Part shown: positions 1 through 8,379 of the stretch, in pieces
Position numbering within the stretch: position 1 is the stretch's first letter
How the letters are laid out: every line of letters starts with the position of its first letter
Program-made: the position numbers and the translations under genes
The notes under the pieces: model-generated
Database searches by the model: none
What the model saw: the letters and a program-made list of their open reading frames with translations, nothing else
Told to the model about the DNA's origin: nothing
Assembly (NCBI RefSeq): GCF_000723165.1
Contig: NZ_HG322949.1
Location: 745,828-809,827, forward strand
Direction: 5' to 3'
Length of the DNA: 64,000 bases
Source: Janthinobacterium agaricidamnosum NBRC 102515 = DSM 9628
Lineage (GTDB): Bacteria > Pseudomonadota > Gammaproteobacteria > Burkholderiales > Burkholderiaceae_D

Positions 1-696
1 GATACGCGAAATGACCTGTTCCGCCATTTGCAGGCCCTGCACCTGGCCGGCCTGCACCAGCACGCCGTCGACCCGGTACTTGATCAGCAGGCTGGCCACG
101 TCGCATTCGAGGTGGATATCGCTGGCCTGGAATTTCAGCGCGTCGTAGATGGTCGAGTTGACCAGCTTGACCACCGGGCTGCTGTCTTCGCTGATGCGTA
201 TCAGCGAAATGTCTTCGATGCTCTGGTCCAGGCCCGGCGCGTCGTCGGCATCGTGCATCATCTCGGCCATTGCCTGCTGCACGCTTTCCTGCTGCACCAG
301 GTAGGCGGTCAAGTCGTCCGGATGGCACAGCGCGACGCTGAAGGCGCCGGCGATGGCGTAGTCGGCCCATTGCAGCAAGTCGTCGGCGAACGGATTGCCG
401 ATCACCAGCACCGGCGCGGCATCGTCTTCCAAGGCCGCCATCAGCACGCACTCGCGCTGCGCGCAATCGGTGTAGGGCAGCAGCTCGAACGCCGGTTTGC
501 CCTGCTGCAGCTGGTGCATGTTCCAGGCCGGGTAGCAGAACAGCGCCGCCAGTTGCGCCGTGAATGGTTCGGCCGCCAGGCCCGACATGTCCTGCATCAC
601 GGCCAGCGGCGGCCGGCCCTGGGCCAGCGCGGCGGCGCGGGCCCGTTGCAGCAGGGCCGCGTCCAGTTCCTGGGCCGCCGGTTCGCGCGCGTTCAT
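1..696 (-). CDS. gspE: GspE/PilB-type secretion ATPase, N-terminal part (runs off window)
   Basis: This is the N-terminal 232 codons of a type II secretion/type IV pilus assembly ATPase, which powers pseudopilus assembly from the cytoplasmic side of the inner membrane. The visible part has an N-terminal docking region, then the conserved stretch ASDIHLECD followed by YRVDGVLVQAG, which begins the N2 domain of GspE/PilB. The Walker boxes lie beyond the window edge. The start ATG at 696 overlaps the gspF stop (ATGA), so translation is probably coupled. Without the rest of the operon I cannot tell a T2SS gspE from a pilB or MSHA-type homologue. Confidence 0.85.
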   Translation of the reverse strand, partial: MNAREPAAQELDAALLQRARAAALAQGRPPLAVMQDMSGLAAEPFTAQLAALFCYPAWNMHQLQQGKPAFELLPYTDCAQRECVLMAALEDDAAPVLVIGNPFADDLLQWADYAIAGAFSVALCHPDDLTAYLVQQESVQQAMAEMMHDADDAPGLDQSIEDISLIRISEDSSPVVKLVNSTIYDALKFQASDIHLECDVASLLIKYRVDGVLVQAGQVQGLQMAEQVISRI

Positions 697-1886
697 GACA
701 AGCTCCCGGCAAGTTCGAAGATCGGCATATACATCAGCACCACCACGCCGCCGATGACGACGCCGATGACGGTCATCAGCAGCGGTTCCAGCAGCCGCGA
801 CGCCCAGTCGACCCAGCGCGCGAATTCCTCGTCGTGGAATTTGGCCGAGCGTTCCAGCATGTCGCCCAGGCGGCCGGTGTTTTCGCCGACTTTTAATAAC
901 GATTGGGCGACCGGGGTGGCCAGCTGGCTTTGTTCCAGCGCCGCTGAAAACGGCAAGCCTTCCTGCACCGCGCGGCGCGCCTGCGCCAGTTGCGCCTGCT
1001 GGGCCGGCAGCAGCATCGCGGCCACCAGGGCCAGCGCCTTGTGCAGCGGAATGCCGGCGTGCAGCAGCAGGCTCAGGGCGCGGTAAAAGCGCGCCAGGCG
1101 GAATTCGGCGGCCTTGCCGGACAAGACGGGCAGGCGCAGCACTTGCAGGATCAGCGCCTGGCGCATGGCCTGGTTGGCGGCGCCGAACGCCACCGCGCCG
1201 ACGGTGCCGGCCAGCGCGGCCAGGCACAGCATCGGATGGGCCGCCAGCGCCTGGCCGAAACCGAGCAGCATTTGCGACATCCAGGGAATTTCGCGGCCCG
1301 AGCTTTCATACACCACGCTGAATTTCGGCACCACGTAGCCGAGCAAGAACAGCGTGACGAGGCTGCCGACCACCAGCAGCATGGCCGGATAGATCGCGGC
1401 CGAAATCAGTTTTTTGCGGATCGCGTCGAATTGCAGCTGGTAGCCGACAAAGCGCGCCAGCGCCTCCGGCAGGTTGCCCGAGCGTTCGGCGGCGTGCACG
1501 GTGGCGATATAAATATCGGGGAAGATGGCCGGAAAGTCGGCCAGCGTGTCGGAAAAGCTTTTTCCTTGCTGCAGCGTCAGCATGATCGCGGCCAGGGTCG
1601 CCTTGGAAGCGTTACGGACTTCCTTGTTGTGCAGCGTGGCCATCGCCTCGCTCAGGTTCAGCCCCGCTTCCAGCAGGGCCAGCAATTCCTGGCTGAACTG
1701 CAGCAGCGGGAATGCCTGTTGATGGTGCTTGATCGCGGCGCCAGCGCCGGGCAGGGCCGCGCTGTCGATCGCCAGTACGCGCCAGCCGTTGCGCGCGGCC
1801 GCGCGGATCGCGTCGGCTTCGCTGGCCGCGTCGATGGCGATCGCCTGCCTGCCGGCGGCGCCTTGCACCTGGAGTTGGAACTGCAT
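693..1886 (-). CDS. gspF: GspF/PilC-type inner-membrane platform protein
   Basis: A 397-residue polytopic membrane protein of the type II secretion F family, the inner-membrane platform that couples the E ATPase to the pseudopilus. After about 60 residues of soluble N-terminus, two T2SF repeats are visible: FSQELLALLEAGLNLSEAM in the first, and FYRALSLLLHAGIPLHKAL in the second. Hydrophobic segments follow each repeat, and the C-terminus is a strongly hydrophobic stretch (LMTVIGVVIGGVVVLMYMP). The length is normal for the family. It is the first gene of the visible minus-strand operon, overlapping gspE by four bases. The order F then E differs from the common E-F order of the main T2SS, so this could be a pilus or MSHA-like variant. 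Confidence 0.88.
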   Translation of the reverse strand: MQFQLQVQGAAGRQAIAIDAASEADAIRAAARNGWRVLAIDSAALPGAGAAIKHHQQAFPLLQFSQELLALLEAGLNLSEAMATLHNKEVRNASKATLAAIMLTLQQGKSFSDTLADFPAIFPDIYIATVHAAERSGNLPEALARFVGYQLQFDAIRKKLISAAIYPAMLLVVGSLVTLFLLGYVVPKFSVVYESSGREIPWMSQMLLGFGQALAAHPMLCLAALAGTVGAVAFGAANQAMRQALILQVLRLPVLSGKAAEFRLARFYRALSLLLHAGIPLHKALALVAAMLLPAQQAQLAQARRAVQEGLPFSAALEQSQLATPVAQSLLKVGENTGRLGDMLERSAKFHDEEFARWVDWASRLLEPLLMTVIGVVIGGVVVLMYMPIFELAGSLS

Positions 1887-2458
1887 GGTCGTCTCAGGCG
1901 TTCGGGCGGGCTCGCTGAAACAACAGAGGAGGGGGCGTGCGGCGAGCGGCGAAATATGTAGGCATTGGTTCAGACAATCTTCAAGTATTCATAATAAACG
2001 GCGGCAAACGCGGCAGCCCTACCTTAGACTGCGCTTGCGAAAAGATCAATATGCTTCTGTTGTTTTTTTAAATTATTACTACTTTTAAAGTATGGAAGAA
2101 AATGTGTAGGGCAAAGCTATGTAACGCAACCGTGCACATTTGCTTCAGCACTAAAAACCTATCCCGGTAGAGAATACATCGCCTGCTGACAGCCCCTCAG
2201 AAGGGTGGATCGGCGTTGTTCGTCGTAGCATGGCTAGCCATGCGTCCTCCTTGCGCCTTGCCCACACTCCTGATGAGTAGCCATCCGGCGACGCTCCCTA
2301 CTGGGATAGGTTCTAAAAACAGCCCCGCCGACAATGGGAAGGAGGGGCTGCCGAAGGACACTTATTACGTGATCAGGCTGACTTTGCCGATCACGAACGA
2401 GGTTTGCAGTGATGCATTCCAGGTGTGGTGCGTGCCTTCATATGCGGTCTGGCGACGG
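1887..2458. other. Intergenic region between gspF and the M4 protease gene
   Basis: 572 bases with no convincing gene. It should hold the promoter of gspF (minus strand, near 1890-2100, where there is an AT-rich stretch at 2050-2100), and it contains a MITE-like repeat at 2155-2313. Bases 2366-2458 read, in a frame shifted against the protease, as a protein-like tail ending at two stop codons; see the findings. Confidence 0.6.
2155..2313 (+). repeat. MITE-like element, copy 1 (159 bp, 16-bp TIRs, 3-bp TSD)
   Basis: The left end reads AAACCTATCCCGGTAG and the right end CTACTGGGATAGGTTC, which are near-perfect inverted repeats. The trinucleotide TAA flanks both sides (2152-2154 and 2314-2316), as a target-site duplication would. 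The interior carries a perfect 16-nt palindrome at 2228-2243. A second copy of 158 bp lies in the opposite orientation at 20390-20547. There is no transposase inside, so it would be mobilised in trans. TNA duplications are known for some IS5-family groups, but I cannot assign a parent element. Confidence 0.8.
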
Positions 2459-4267
2459 TTAGCGTGACGCTGCCAGACTTTTCGGGAGTTCATCGACGTC
2501 GGCGCCGACGTTGATCGCCGCATAGGCGCGCTTGACGGCGATCGATTCGGCGCTGCCCACGCCATACAGTTCTTCCGCCGCTTGCACGACCTTGTTGCGC
2601 GCGTCGGCGTAATTGGTCGACGCGGTGAACTTGGTGGTGTTCGCCTTGAACCAAATACGGAAGGCCTTGTCGTTGCCGATGCCGGTCATCGCCAGCGGGC
2701 TTTTTTTCAGGTAGGAGCTGTAGTAATCGGGGGTGGCGCTCGACTTCGAGCCTTGCGACAGGAAGTAGAACATGCGGTTGTTCGGGCCGCTGCTGTAATG
2801 CACGTTCAGGTTTTTCAGCGTGGTGCTCCACGCGTCCGGGCTGCGGCTATCCTTGCTCGGCTTGTACATCCAACGCAGCGGCTGGCCGGTCTTGCTGATC
2901 TCGGTGCCCATCTGCCAATCGTTGCCGGTGGCCGGGATCACGTTGCCGGTGCCGCGCGCGCGCGCATAGGCTTCGGTCATTTCGCCGCCGATGTCCGAGT
3001 TCGATTCGTTCAAGCCGCCCGATTCGCCGGCGTAGGTCAGGTTGGAAGTCGCGTCGGTGACGCCGTGCGACATTTCATGGCCGATCACGTCGATCGCGCC
3101 CAGGCTCTTGAAGCTGTTGCCGTCGCCGATGTACATGCATTTGCAGCTAGGGTCGAAGAAGGCGTTGTCGTAGTTGTTGTCGACGTGGACCGCGATATAG
3201 GTGGCGGTGTTGTTGCCGTCCAGGCTTTGCCAGCCGAGCACGTTTTTCAGCGTGTCGTAGGTATTCATCAAGCCCCACATCGCATTCACCGCGGCGGTCT
3301 GGCCGTTGGCGTTGGTGGTGCTGCCGCCGGCGATGTATTGCTTGCCGTCGCCCCAGGTGTTGCTGGTATTGGTGTAAATGTTGCCGGGATTCGGGTTGGT
3401 TTCAGGGCTGTGGTTGGCGTTGGTGATCGCCATGCCGCCATATTTTCCACCGACGCCGCGGCTCGCATCTTTCAGCGAATAGGTGCTGCCGGTCAGCGTG
3501 GTATTGATTGGCACCTGGCCGTTGTACTGGCTGTTGCCGACGCCGACCACGGTTTGTAGCGCTTGCCACTGGTCGATCACTGCGCCGCTCTTGGCGTTGA
3601 CGATGGTGTCGAAGTAGACCAGCTTGCCCTGGCTGGCCATGCGGGTCTTGACCAGGTAGGCCAGCTCATAGTGGTCGACCACTTCTTCCAGGTCGAGCGC
3701 GTTCAGCGATGCTTCGGCCTTGTCGACCGCCGAGGCGATGCGCACCGATTTCATCACCGGGTAGATCAGCAGCTCGGCTTGCGGCGCCCAGCGGTGAATG
3801 CCGCGCGGCGCGGTGGCCTTGACCACCACGTCGATCGCCGCGACCTCGCTCAGGACCGGTGCGACGTCCAGGTTGACGGTGCTGCTGCTGGTCACCGAAT
3901 TGCGGTTGCCGTTGCCCAGGCCGGCGCGCCGGTCGGCCACCGATTCGCTGACGATGTCGCCGCTGTCATTGGTCACCACCACGGTTTCGGAACCGAAGAT
4001 GCGCAGCCCCTTGAAGGTGTGCTGGGCGCGGCTGATCTTGGTGCCGACCACGCCAGGGTGCTGGCTGGATACGGCAAAGCTGTGGTCGGCGTCCAGGCCG
4101 AGCACGCCGCGCTGCGAGGACAGCTTGGTCACCAGGCTGGAGGCTTCTTGCGGCGAGGCCTGGTTGACCGGCGCCGCCATCAGGGCTGGGGCGGCGCTGG
4201 CCGATGTATTGATCATCATGGGTATCGCGATGATGGATGCGGCAATGATTGTCTTACGTAAATTCAT
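2459..4267 (-). CDS. Secreted M4 (thermolysin-family) zinc metalloprotease
   Basis: A 602-residue extracellular preproprotease. The chosen ATG at 4267 has a GGAGAAGAG Shine-Dalgarno and opens a clear signal peptide (MNLRKTIIAASIIAIPMMIN, cleavage near ASA-AP); the longer in-frame start would bury it. A propeptide of the FTP/PepSY type follows, then the catalytic domain. HEMSH is at residues 397-401 and the third zinc ligand is Glu421 in NESNSD. The 24-residue spacing from the first His equals that of thermolysin. No C-terminal PPC or P domain is encoded before the stop. It is monocistronic, with a long upstream region. It probably degrades environmental protein and, being Sec-dependent, could exit by the type II system encoded nearby. 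Confidence 0.93.
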   Translation of the reverse strand: MNLRKTIIAASIIAIPMMINTSASAAPALMAAPVNQASPQEASSLVTKLSSQRGVLGLDADHSFAVSSQHPGVVGTKISRAQHTFKGLRIFGSETVVVTNDSGDIVSESVADRRAGLGNGNRNSVTSSSTVNLDVAPVLSEVAAIDVVVKATAPRGIHRWAPQAELLIYPVMKSVRIASAVDKAEASLNALDLEEVVDHYELAYLVKTRMASQGKLVYFDTIVNAKSGAVIDQWQALQTVVGVGNSQYNGQVPINTTLTGSTYSLKDASRGVGGKYGGMAITNANHSPETNPNPGNIYTNTSNTWGDGKQYIAGGSTTNANGQTAAVNAMWGLMNTYDTLKNVLGWQSLDGNNTATYIAVHVDNNYDNAFFDPSCKCMYIGDGNSFKSLGAIDVIGHEMSHGVTDATSNLTYAGESGGLNESNSDIGGEMTEAYARARGTGNVIPATGNDWQMGTEISKTGQPLRWMYKPSKDSRSPDAWSTTLKNLNVHYSSGPNNRMFYFLSQGSKSSATPDYYSSYLKKSPLAMTGIGNDKAFRIWFKANTTKFTASTNYADARNKVVQAAEELYGVGSAESIAVKRAYAAINVGADVDELPKSLAASR

Positions 4268-5188
4268 CTCTTCTCCGTGGGTATCGATGAGGAATGTGGT
4301 GGATGCGACTTGGCCGCTGGTATCCGATGGCCATCCCGGTATTTCCCACGGCCGGACAACAGGGTAGTTGTGCGAACGTTTCAAAAAGGAAACATCGAGA
4401 GCGCGACACTATTCCGTTCCGTTATCAAAAGTCAAAAATCTTCGCAAATTGGTCGAAATGTTGCCGAGTGTTAAGAATTAGACATTTTGACCACACTTTG
4501 AAAAGGCCCGTCAAACTCGTTGCCGCATGTCGTACCGGTGTTCATTGAGATGTTCCGTGGATATGGAACTTTGATGCCGGTCCTGCCACTTACCGACTTG
4601 TAAATAAACCAAGAAGTCCCGCGATGCGCAAAATTGACTGAACCGCCCATCCTGCCGCGCTTGCGCTCTCGAGGAAAATACACCGTTACTAATATATGTC
4701 AGCATTGCAGGATAAGTTGCTACGTTTTTGATAGTGATCACAAGAAATAAAATAAATCTGTTGATTTGTGAAAAAAACAACGAATAGTCTGATTTTCAAT
4801 CAAAACACTGTTGCTTTTTTTTAATGTCGCGTCCTACACTAACCAGACTATACCGGGATAGTTTCCGCTGGGATTGATAAAAAAAGCGCAAGCGGCATGA
4901 CCGCACAAAATTAGCGCATCGCGAACCAAGGGAGAAGTACATGTTGTCGTCACGCTCAGTTTGCATGCTTCGTTTCATCATCTTCAAGCCGCCGCCAATA
5001 GCGTCGCTGCGATAGCGCACGCTTTTTTTTCCAGACTGCCTCCGCGCTGCGGCGGCATGACCAACGCCGTTTCCGCCATGCCTGCAGGCACGGCGGCTGG
5101 CGCTGCTTATTGTGATTTTTGTGAAGGTGTGCCTGTCCAGGGCGCCGGCGTACCACGCCGTATCGTGCTGGGCCAGCGAAATTGAACT
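4268..5188. other. Long intergenic region upstream of the M4 protease
   Basis: About 920 bases without a gene I can support. Bases 4400-4800 are clearly AT-richer than the surroundings and probably contain the protease promoter and regulatory sites. A 24-codon open frame at 4941-5015 has a plausible Shine-Dalgarno (AAGGGAGAA at 4928-4936) and ends well before the next gene. It might be a leader peptide, but nothing else supports it. No repeat or strong terminator is obvious. Confidence 0.5.
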
Positions 5189-5842
5189 ATGCTTTCGATT
5201 TCCAGTAAAGTTGAACAAATCGTCATGGAGTCGGCTTTCCTGATGGAGGGCCTGGGCCGCGGCCTGCTCAATCTGTCGGAACTGGCGCGCCAGTTGCAGC
5301 CGCAGATAGAGAGCGACTTGTGGAAGCCGGTCGGCCAGGCCGCCGTGGTGATGGCGCTGCGCCGGCTGGCCGAGCGGCTGCCGTCGCAGGGCGGCGACAT
5401 CGTGCCGGCGCAGCGCAGCGGCGAACTGACCACGCGCACCGAACTGATCGTGTTCACCTACCGTTATTCCGAGCATACCTATGAATGCCACCGCCAGTTG
5501 CTGGCGCTGGCCGAGCCGCAGCGCGGCGCCTTCATCAGCGTCACGCGCGGTGTCAATGAAGTGATGGTGATTTGCAGCCGGGTGCTGGGCGGCGTGGTCG
5601 AAGAAGTGTTCAGCGGCGAACGCCAGCTGGCGCGGCGCGAGCGGCTGACGGCGCTGACGCTGCATTTGAATCCCGGCACCGGCTATACGCCGGCGATCTA
5701 TCACGCGATCCTGAAGCGGCTGGCCTGGGACAAGATCAACCTGATCAACATGATTTGCACTTACACCGAACTGACGCTGCTGCTGGAGCATAGCCAGACC
5801 GGCGCGGCGTTTTCAGTGCTGTCGAAAATCATCGGGAATTAA
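5189..5842 (+). CDS. Hypothetical protein with possible C-terminal ACT-like fold
   Basis: A 217-residue soluble protein that I cannot assign to a named family. The N-terminal half is helical (SKVEQIVMESAFLMEGLGRG). The middle is a short basic domain with GQAAVVMALRRLAERLP. The last 45 residues (INLINMICTYTELTLLLEHS, then GAAFSVLSKII) have the beta-alpha-beta pattern of ACT regulatory domains, which bind amino acids or other small ligands. No signal peptide or membrane segment is seen. There is no strong Shine-Dalgarno at 5189; an alternative start at 5225 is possible. It stands alone, followed by a hairpin shared with argH. A regulatory role is only inference. Confidence 0.65.
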   Translation: MLSISSKVEQIVMESAFLMEGLGRGLLNLSELARQLQPQIESDLWKPVGQAAVVMALRRLAERLPSQGGDIVPAQRSGELTTRTELIVFTYRYSEHTYECHRQLLALAEPQRGAFISVTRGVNEVMVICSRVLGGVVEEVFSGERQLARRERLTALTLHLNPGTGYTPAIYHAILKRLAWDKINLINMICTYTELTLLLEHSQTGAAFSVLSKIIGN

Positions 5843-5865
5843 AAAAGGCCGGCATTGCGCCGGCC
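5841..5865 (-). terminator. Intrinsic terminator for argH
   Basis: A 7-bp GGCCGGC/GCCGGCC stem with a five-base loop (5847-5865). On the minus strand it is followed by a run of six U residues (A-run at 5841-5846). It lies between convergent genes, so it may also weakly stop the plus-strand transcript. Confidence 0.8.
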
Positions 5866-5889
5866 CTTGCTGTTCAGCTTTGGTTCAGC

Positions 5890-7287
5890 TTACCCGGCCA
5901 GCTGCTGGCGCACGCGGGCGATCGCGGTCCGCACCTGGCGCGGCGCGGTGCCGCCGACGTGGTCGCGCGCGGCGACCGAACCTTCCAGCGTCAGCACGGT
6001 GAACACGTCGTCGCCGACCAGTTCCGAAAATTCGCGCAACTGTTCCAGCGACAGGTCGGCCAGGTCGCAGCCGGCGTCGACGCAGGCGCGCACGGCGTGC
6101 GCCACGGCTTCGTGGGCGTCGCGGAACGGCAAGCCTTTCTTGACCAGGTAGTCGGCCAGATCGGTCGCAGTGGCGTAGCCTTGCAGCGCGGCGGCGCGCA
6201 TCGCTTCCGGCTTGACGGTGATGCCGCCGGCCATGTCGGCGAAGATGCGCAAGGTGTCGACCACCGTGTCGACGGTGTCGAACAGCGGTTCCTTGTCTTC
6301 CTGGTTATCCTTGTTGTAGGCCAGCGGCTGGCCTTTCATCAAAGTCAGCAGGCCGGTCAGGTGGCCGTACACGCGGCCGGTCTTGCCGCGCGCCAGTTCC
6401 GGCACGTCCGGGTTTTTCTTTTGCGGCATGATCGACGAGCCGGTGCAGAAGCGGTCGGCGATGTCGATGAAGCCGATGCGCGGGCTCATCCAGATCACCA
6501 GTTCTTCCGCCATGCGCGACACGTGCATCATGACGACGGCGGCGGCGGCGCAGAATTCGATCGCGAAATCGCGGTCCGACACGGCGTCCAGCGAGTTGTG
6601 GCAGACGTCGTCGAAGCCCAGCGTCCTGGCCACGCGCTCGCGGTCGATAGCGAAGGTGGTGCCGGCCAGCGCGGCGGCGCCCAGCGGCAGGCGGTTGACG
6701 CGCTTGCGGCAGTCCAGCATGCGTTCGCTGTCGCGGCCGAACATCTCGACGTAGGCCAGCATGTGATGGCCGAACGTGATCGGCTGCGCCACTTGCATGT
6801 GGGTGAAGCCGGGCATGATGGTGTCGGCGTGCTGTTCGGCCAGGTCCAGCAGCGCCGAACGGAAGGTGGCCAGCAAGCCGGTGATGTCGTCGATCGCGGC
6901 GCGCACGTACAGGCGGATGTCGGTCGCGACCTGATCGTTGCGCGAGCGGCCGGTGTGCAGGCGCTTGCCGGCGTCGCCGACCAGCTCGGTCAGGCGTTTT
7001 TCGATATTCAGGTGGACGTCTTCCAGGTCGAGCAGCCATTCGAATGTGCCGGCGCCGATTTCGCCGGAAATCTGGGCCATGCCGCGCTGGATTTCAGCGT
7101 AGTCGAATGCGCTCAGGATGCCTTGCGCGTGCAGCATTTCGGCATGCGCCAACGAGCCTTCGATGTCGAACAGCGCCAGGCGCTTGTCGAAAAAGACCGA
7201 GGCGGTGTAACGCTTGACGAGATCCGAAACAGGCTCGGAAAACCGCGCCGACCATGCTTCGCTTTTTTTGGAGAGTTGTGCTGTCAT
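5890..7287 (-). CDS. argH: Argininosuccinate lyase
   Basis: A 465-residue enzyme of the fumarase/aspartase superfamily. It splits argininosuccinate into arginine and fumarate, the last step of arginine synthesis, in the cytoplasm. The superfamily signature [20 protein letters not shown] is present with the catalytic serine near residue 285, and the upstream [13 protein letters not shown] motif that binds substrate is intact. The length is standard. It is transcribed alone, as is common in Proteobacteria, with a terminator directly downstream. Its start at 7287 faces a roughly 300-base spacer that carries an orphan hairpin terminator on the other strand. Confidence 0.97.
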   Translation of the reverse strand: MTAQLSKKSEAWSARFSEPVSDLVKRYTASVFFDKRLALFDIEGSLAHAEMLHAQGILSAFDYAEIQRGMAQISGEIGAGTFEWLLDLEDVHLNIEKRLTELVGDAGKRLHTGRSRNDQVATDIRLYVRAAIDDITGLLATFRSALLDLAEQHADTIMPGFTHMQVAQPITFGHHMLAYVEMFGRDSERMLDCRKRVNRLPLGAAALAGTTFAIDRERVARTLGFDDVCHNSLDAVSDRDFAIEFCAAAAVVMMHVSRMAEELVIWMSPRIGFIDIADRFCTGSSIMPQKKNPDVPELARGKTGRVYGHLTGLLTLMKGQPLAYNKDNQEDKEPLFDTVDTVVDTLRIFADMAGGITVKPEAMRAAALQGYATATDLADYLVKKGLPFRDAHEAVAHAVRACVDAGCDLADLSLEQLREFSELVGDDVFTVLTLEGSVAARDHVGGTAPRQVRTAIARVRQQLAG

Positions 7288-7593
7288 ATGAATGGGTCCA
7301 GTTTGATTGGGAAGATTATAAACAATGCGCGCACAGGGGCAGCAGATTTTGCCGCTTCCGGAGGGGAAACGTGGTTTTTAGCCGTCTGCCGGCGCGTCAA
7401 GGCGGGAAAATGTTTTCAGAATGCTACCGGTGTACGGACGGCCGGGGCGCTTTGCGGCTTCAGCCCCGGCTTTTTGTATTCTGTCCCGCAAAACCGGCAT
7501 TTCATCGCAATCCGATGGCGAGCCGGGGAGCGTCTGGATAAAGTTCAACCATCGCAACACCACTCATTCACGATTCACTCAAAGGAAAACATC
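7288..7593. other. Intergenic region with orphan terminator, upstream of a small exported protein
   Basis: About 306 bases between divergent argH and the small gene at 7594. It contains a hairpin plus T-run on the plus strand at 7441-7475 although no plus-strand gene precedes it. Otherwise I see only the expected promoter space. Confidence 0.5.
7441..7475 (+). terminator. Orphan rho-independent terminator (possible sRNA or leader end)
   Basis: An 8-bp GCCGGGGC/GCCCCGGC stem (7441-7448 and 7463-7470) is followed by TTTTT at 7471-7475. There is no coding gene on the plus strand between the argH start and this point. It must end a non-coding transcript, attenuate the leader of the 7594 gene, or be fortuitous. 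Confidence 0.5.
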
Positions 7594-7806
7594 ATGAACA
7601 TCGCTAAAAACATGGAAGCCATTTTTGTCGCAGTCATCGTCCTGGCCGGCGCCTCGAACATGGTCAACGCGACAGCGCTGAAGCTGCATGCCGCCCCTGC
7701 TGCTGCACCGGCCGCCGCGCTGACCGTGGCCAGCATCGACGCCAACATGCATACCGTGACGGTGGTCGGCAAACGCTTGAGCGCCGCTGAAAAAGCCGTG
7801 CTGTAG
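7594..7806 (+). CDS. Small exported or membrane-anchored protein of unknown function
   Basis: A 70-residue protein starting at an ATG with AAAGGA upstream. Residues 1-26 form a hydrophobic signal-like segment (IFVAVIVLAGASNMVNA). An Ala/Pro-rich linker follows, and the C-terminal end TVTVVGKRLSAAEKAVL resembles the conserved ending of many short exported proteins in Oxalobacteraceae; that comparison is from memory, without a search. No cysteines or enzymatic motif are present. It is monocistronic, and its function is unknown. Confidence 0.6.
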   Translation: MNIAKNMEAIFVAVIVLAGASNMVNATALKLHAAPAAAPAAALTVASIDANMHTVTVVGKRLSAAEKAVL

Positions 7807-7911
7807 TCGCCCCGCGGTTTTGACGCCGCCGCATGCCGCGCCTTTCCGGAGAGGTTGCCAGCAGCTGGCCGCAGTTTTAAAAAGTTCTTGAGTCGTCGCA
7901 CGGAGTGACCG

Positions 7912-8376
7912 ATGATTGCGTTTTATTTAACGCCTGTCACACTGCCCGCCATGCCCGACTTCACCATCAGTAGCGATCCAGCGGAACTCGACGTTCCCGC
8001 CATCCACCATTTTTTGAGTACCCAATCGACCTGGGCGATCAACATCCCGCTCGCCACCGTCACGCGTGCGATCGACCATTCGCTGTGTTTCGGCGGCTAC
8101 TTCGATGGACGCCAGGTCGCGTTCGCCCGCGTGGTCACCGACTATGCCACCTTCGCCAACTTGGTAGATGTGTTCGTGCTGCCGGAATATCGCGGCCGCG
8201 GCTACAGCAAGCTGCTGATGGCCGCCGTGTTCGGCCACCCGCAATTGCAGGGCTTGCGCCGCTTCACACTGGCCACTTTCGATGCGCACGGCTTGTACGC
8301 GCAATTCGGTTTTGCGCCGCCGCAGCGCCCCGAACTGCTGATGGAGCGCTATTTCCCGCATCTTTACATCGATTGA
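7912..8376 (+). CDS. GNAT-family N-acetyltransferase
   Basis: A 154-residue GNAT protein, expected to transfer an acetyl group from acetyl-CoA to an unknown amine. The acetyl-CoA binding motif A is visible as VDVFVLPEYRGRGYSKLLM, with the R/Q-x-x-G-x-G/A pattern given by RGRGYS, and motif B follows as ATFDAHGLYAQFGF. A GGAGTG Shine-Dalgarno supports 7912; a start at 7951 (MPDFTIS) is also possible. It converges with the YfcC-type transporter gene, with only three bases between the stops. The closest general type is the YjcF/ElaA-like small acetyltransferases. Confidence 0.85.
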   Translation: MIAFYLTPVTLPAMPDFTISSDPAELDVPAIHHFLSTQSTWAINIPLATVTRAIDHSLCFGGYFDGRQVAFARVVTDYATFANLVDVFVLPEYRGRGYSKLLMAAVFGHPQLQGLRRFTLATFDAHGLYAQFGFAPPQRPELLMERYFPHLYID

Positions 8377-8379
8377 ACC

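Noticed and set aside
4845..4865. Third MITE end (CCGGGATAG)
   Set aside because: Only part of the terminal repeat matches, with no opposite end or duplication nearby.
4941..5015. 24-codon ORF with a fair Shine-Dalgarno
   Set aside because: Too short, no recognisable features and a 170-base gap before the next gene; kept only as a remark in the intergenic entry.
5959..7806. Long plus-strand open frame antisense to argH (615 codons)
   Set aside because: Shadow frame: high GC gives few stops opposite argH. The predicted protein is rich in His, Arg, Gln and Val with no domains; only the last 70 codons, after a good Shine-Dalgarno, are taken as a gene.
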